From: Glandiceps talaboti
Taxonomy: Eukaryota > Hemichordata > Enteropneusta > Spengelidae
Direction of reading: 5' to 3'
Assembly (NCBI RefSeq): GCF_964340395.1
Contig: NC_135563.1
Location: forward strand, 6,884,422-6,948,421
DNA: 64,000 bases
Shown: positions 61,015 to 64,000 of the stretch, one piece after another
Layout: every line of letters begins with the position of its first letter
Numbering within the stretch: position 1 is the first letter of the stretch
Position numbers and translations under genes: made by a program
Notes under the pieces: model-generated
The model's database searches: none
What the model saw: only the letters and a program-made list of their open reading frames with translations
What the model was told of the DNA's origin: nothing

Positions 61015-61755
61015 TTTTAGGAGAGTGACAGACACCTAAGGTAGTGGGTTGGGTTTGACTGGGATAGTGTCAGACTCCTAAGATAGTGGGCTGGGTTTGA
61101 CTGGGATAGTGCCAGACACCTAAGATAGTGGGTTGGGTTTGACTGGGATAGTGCCAGACACCTAAGATAGTGGGTTGGGTTTGACTGGGATAGTGCCAGA
61201 TTCCTAAGATAGTGGGTTGGGTTTGACTGGGATAGTGACAGACACCTAAGGTAGTGGGTTGGGTTTGACTGGGATAGTGCCAGACTTCTAAGATAGTGGG
61301 CTGGGTTTGACTGGGATAGTGCCAGACTCCTAAGGTAGTGGGTTGGGTTTGACTGGGATAGTGCCAGACTCTAAGGTAGTGGGTTGGGTTTGACTGGGAT
61401 AGTGCCAGACACCTAAGATAGTGGGTTGGGTTTGACTGGGATAGTGACAGACTCCTAAGATAGTGAGTTGGGTTTGACTGGGATAGTGCCAGACACCTAA
61501 GATAGTGAGTTGGGTTTGACTAGGATAGTGCCAGACTCCTAAGATAGTGGGTTGGGTTTGACTGGGATAGTGCCAGACTCTAAGGTAGTGGGTTGGGTTT
61601 GACTGGGATAGTGCCAGACACCTAAGATAGTGGGTTGGGTTTGACTGGGATAGTGACAGACTCCTAAGATAGTGAGTTGGGTTTGACTGGGATAGTGCCA
61701 GACACCTAAGATAGTGAGTTGGGTTTGACTAGGATAGTGCCAGACTCCTAAGCCA
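61015..61755. repeat. 42-bp minisatellite with higher-order structure
   Basis: About seventeen units of the type GGGTTGGGTTTGACTGGGAT then AGTGCCAGACACCTAAGATAGT. Units differ by a few diagnostic changes (TAGTGGG or TAGTGAG, GTGACAG or GTGCCAG, CTCTAAGG). A block of five units (about 210 bp) starting near 61364 is repeated starting near 61573 with the same variant order. Confidence 0.9.
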
Positions 61756-63270
61756 GGGTTTCAAGTCATAGTGGGAACAGACTTCCAAGCCAAGGAAGTT
61801 GAATTGACTATCAGATAAAGATAGGGCAATTAGAACAAAATTCTCTATACAAGAATGCCTATACTGTAGATAACCATATAGATCAGGTTTACATTGAAAG
61901 TCTAACTATGCAAATGTATCCATAATCCTGACTCCCTAGTTTAGATGAAAATGAATCCCTGTCATTAAACATCCTCTCACTGTATCAACATCAAAGTTTG
62001 ACATTTGATATTACACTCTTTCAAAAATAAAAGTTGAACTTTGTTTTTTTTTCAATTAGGCATAGAAGTTCATACATTTACATGCTAAAAGGTAAGCACC
62101 CCAGTAATACAAATTTTATTTTTGAAGAGAAAAAAAGATGAACAGAATAAAATGTTTACATAGTTCAATTGATTAAAACAATTAAAAGTACAGAACATTT
62201 GGTTGAATTAATAGATATCAAGGTTTGTAATCTTGTAAACATCCTAACATATAAAAGAGAATGATCTGTTTGTAACTTGGACTTTGATTCACATTAGGAT
62301 TAAAATTTAGAGAAGAAGCTGGGATTGAATCATGGGCCTTTAAAAGTCTGACTCTTCAAACTGGAAGAGTTTGCATTGATATATTTTACAATATCTTGCA
62401 GGAACCAGTCTAAACCTGGAAATGATTCATGGGCCTTTAAAGCTCTGACTCTTAAAACTGGAGGAGTTGCAGTGATATAGTTTACAATATCTTGCAAGAA
62501 CCTGGGATTGAATCACAGGCCTTTAAAACTCTTAAAACAGACAGAGTTGCACTGATGTACTATACGATGCAATGACTTTTGATGTGAACATCACAAAACA
62601 ATAAACAACTTACAGATTGTCTCAGATTGCTGTGTAAACTCAGAAAGTAAAGATACCATTGGTTCCCAAGTATGATATAAGAATGCACACAATGATCACT
62701 TTGATGGTTTTAAGTATTATCTATAAGTTTCATGTGCTATGTTTAACTTTATTTTGTCACAAGTGTCTGGATTTGTCACTTGTATTTTCAAAATATGAGT
62801 ACCTTGATTATGGTTACACATTCTAATTATCAGAAAGACAAAAGATTGAATAATTTGGTGTCTAGGGGTTAACTATTCTGAGGTAGCTCTTGGACCAGAA
62901 GTGGGGCCATGCTAGTTGAACACTATAGCTTCCTTTGAAAAAAAAAATAATCATTTCTCAAGGTTTCATTGCAAATTTTGGTTGCATTCTCAACCAGTCA
63001 TGGCTTTCTGCTAATTTTATTTCAGATCTCAATTTTTAGAGGCTAAGAGTTATTTTAGCTTCAAGTTCTTGACTGCTTCTCATCCTACTATGTCATTTTA
63101 GACCTAACATTTCCCCCTGTGGGATGCCCTCTTGTGTCACTTATTTTACAAACAACTGCAAGGTGGGTATAAGAATATGGCGTATTAAACATGGTAAACC
63201 TCCCAAACTAATGAACCAATTTATGCTTTCTGAACTTTCCGAAGTTTATGTCACAAACTGAGACAGTGAG
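61756..63270. other. intergenic stretch
   Basis: AT-rich. A loosely repeated segment at 62310-62560 (GATTGAATCATGGGCCTTTA; CTGACTCTTAAAACTGGA) occurs about three times. No gene recognised. Confidence 0.45.
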
Positions 63271-63274
63271 GATT

Positions 63275-63590
63275 GGGTATTTATTTTGGATTTATAATTT
63301 ATAAAACAATTTATCATGGCTTCCTACTTGAAAAATCAATATGAAACAACATATACCAAGTCCTTGTTTGTAACTCAATAAATGGCAAAAGATTAATAAA
63401 AGTGTAAAATGTTTGTTATTGTACGTACAATAACAAACTTTTTACACATTTTTTTTTTTTAGCTTTTTGCAATGTATTGAGTTACAAACACACACTTCAT
63501 CAATGATTTTTTTCAAATAGAAACCATGATAAAATTATTTTATAATTTAAAAAATCCAAAATAAATATGAAGTCGTCATCCATACCGCTT
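63275..63590. mobile_element. long palindrome centred at 63425
   Basis: Arms of about 150 bp. The centre is TTTGTTATTGTAC/GTACAATAACAAA. Further out AACTCAATA pairs with TATTGAGTT, and TATTTATTTTGGATTTATAA pairs with the AATCCAAAATAAATA side. AT-rich, non-coding, imperfect. Probably a foldback MITE. Confidence 0.7.
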
Positions 63591-64000
63591 TAAAATACAC
63601 ACTGACAGCTTACATTTTACTTCTGATAGAACCTTACATATCCCTGTAATACATGCTTTATCACTTTTACAGTAATATTGTCAGTTTTCTGATTTATAGA
63701 GCTGTGAGAAAATACACCAATCCTTTCAATTTTTTGAAGCTGCCATAACTTCAACTTTTTGTTTTTTTGTACATCAAACATGATATGATATGAACAGTTT
63801 TAATAAAACTTTAAAATCTTTTTTTTGGCAAAAAAATATAAAAAAGTCGTATTGGAATAAAATCTTTATGAAAATGTGGAAATTTTGTATTTAAGTTTTT
63901 AAGCAGTAAAATATTTGAACTGGCAGGAATCTGGCTGGATGCAGTCCTCACAGTTCCTGTCCATGCATTACAAGTTTCATACATGCATGTACACAGAATA
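63591..64000. other. intergenic stretch
   Basis: AT-rich; no feature recognised up to the window end. Confidence 0.4.

Noticed and set aside
61015-61755. Possible CRISPR-like array
   Set aside because: Units are contiguous without unique spacers and the window is animal DNA; it is a minisatellite.

Overview
The window is eukaryotic, animal DNA: AT-rich, full of long pure microsatellites, minisatellites and small palindromic DNA elements, with spliced genes whose introns are mostly a few hundred bases to about 2 kb. The gene complement (DBNL/Abp1, HPS1, NKIRAS, PRMT6), moderate intron sizes and a DIRS-type retroelement suggest an invertebrate deuterostome such as a hemichordate or amphioxus-like animal. 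The species is an inference and cannot be fixed from the sequence alone.

Layout. (1) 0.7-1.25 kb: a possible small unknown minus-strand gene. (2) 3.98-8.98 kb, plus strand: a five-exon gene behind a TATA box, encoding a 267-residue secreted all-helical protein. Its A-B loop and helix pattern resemble the CNTF/CLCF1 branch of the gp130 (IL-6 type) cytokines. This is the most interesting item in the window. (3) 10.67-19.24 kb, plus: drebrin-like actin-binding adaptor DBNL, eleven exons, 545 residues. (4) 23.87-42.82 kb, minus: HPS1, a BLOC-3 subunit, fourteen coding exons, 822 residues. Its last intron carries a near-whole DIRS-like tyrosine-recombinase retroelement (24.1-30.2 kb) in antisense orientation. 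(5) 45.33-48.83 kb, minus: kappaB-Ras (NKIRAS), seven exons, 195 residues. (6) 52.31-53.52 kb, minus: intronless PRMT6 with an in-frame Asp/Gly microsatellite insertion. (7) 54.95-56.32 kb, plus: a two-exon GNAT acetyltransferase with a probable mitochondrial presequence. (8) 56.3-64 kb: no gene recognised; a foldback element, a 42-bp minisatellite with higher-order structure, and a long palindrome.

The genes do not form an operon and do unrelated jobs: extracellular signalling, cortical actin/endocytosis, lysosome-related organelle biogenesis, NF-kappaB restraint, nuclear arginine methylation, acetyl transfer. Non-coding structure is unusually rich. In HPS1, three separate introns contain tandem copies of the adjoining exon boundary including its splice site. 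One of these arrays places about ten extra GT-AAGT donors in 21-bp, largely frame-preserving steps. At least ten families of short inverted-repeat elements recur between the genes, several in opposite-orientation pairs.

All exon coordinates were read by eye from GT-AG sites, phase continuity and protein similarity recalled from memory. No database search was run.
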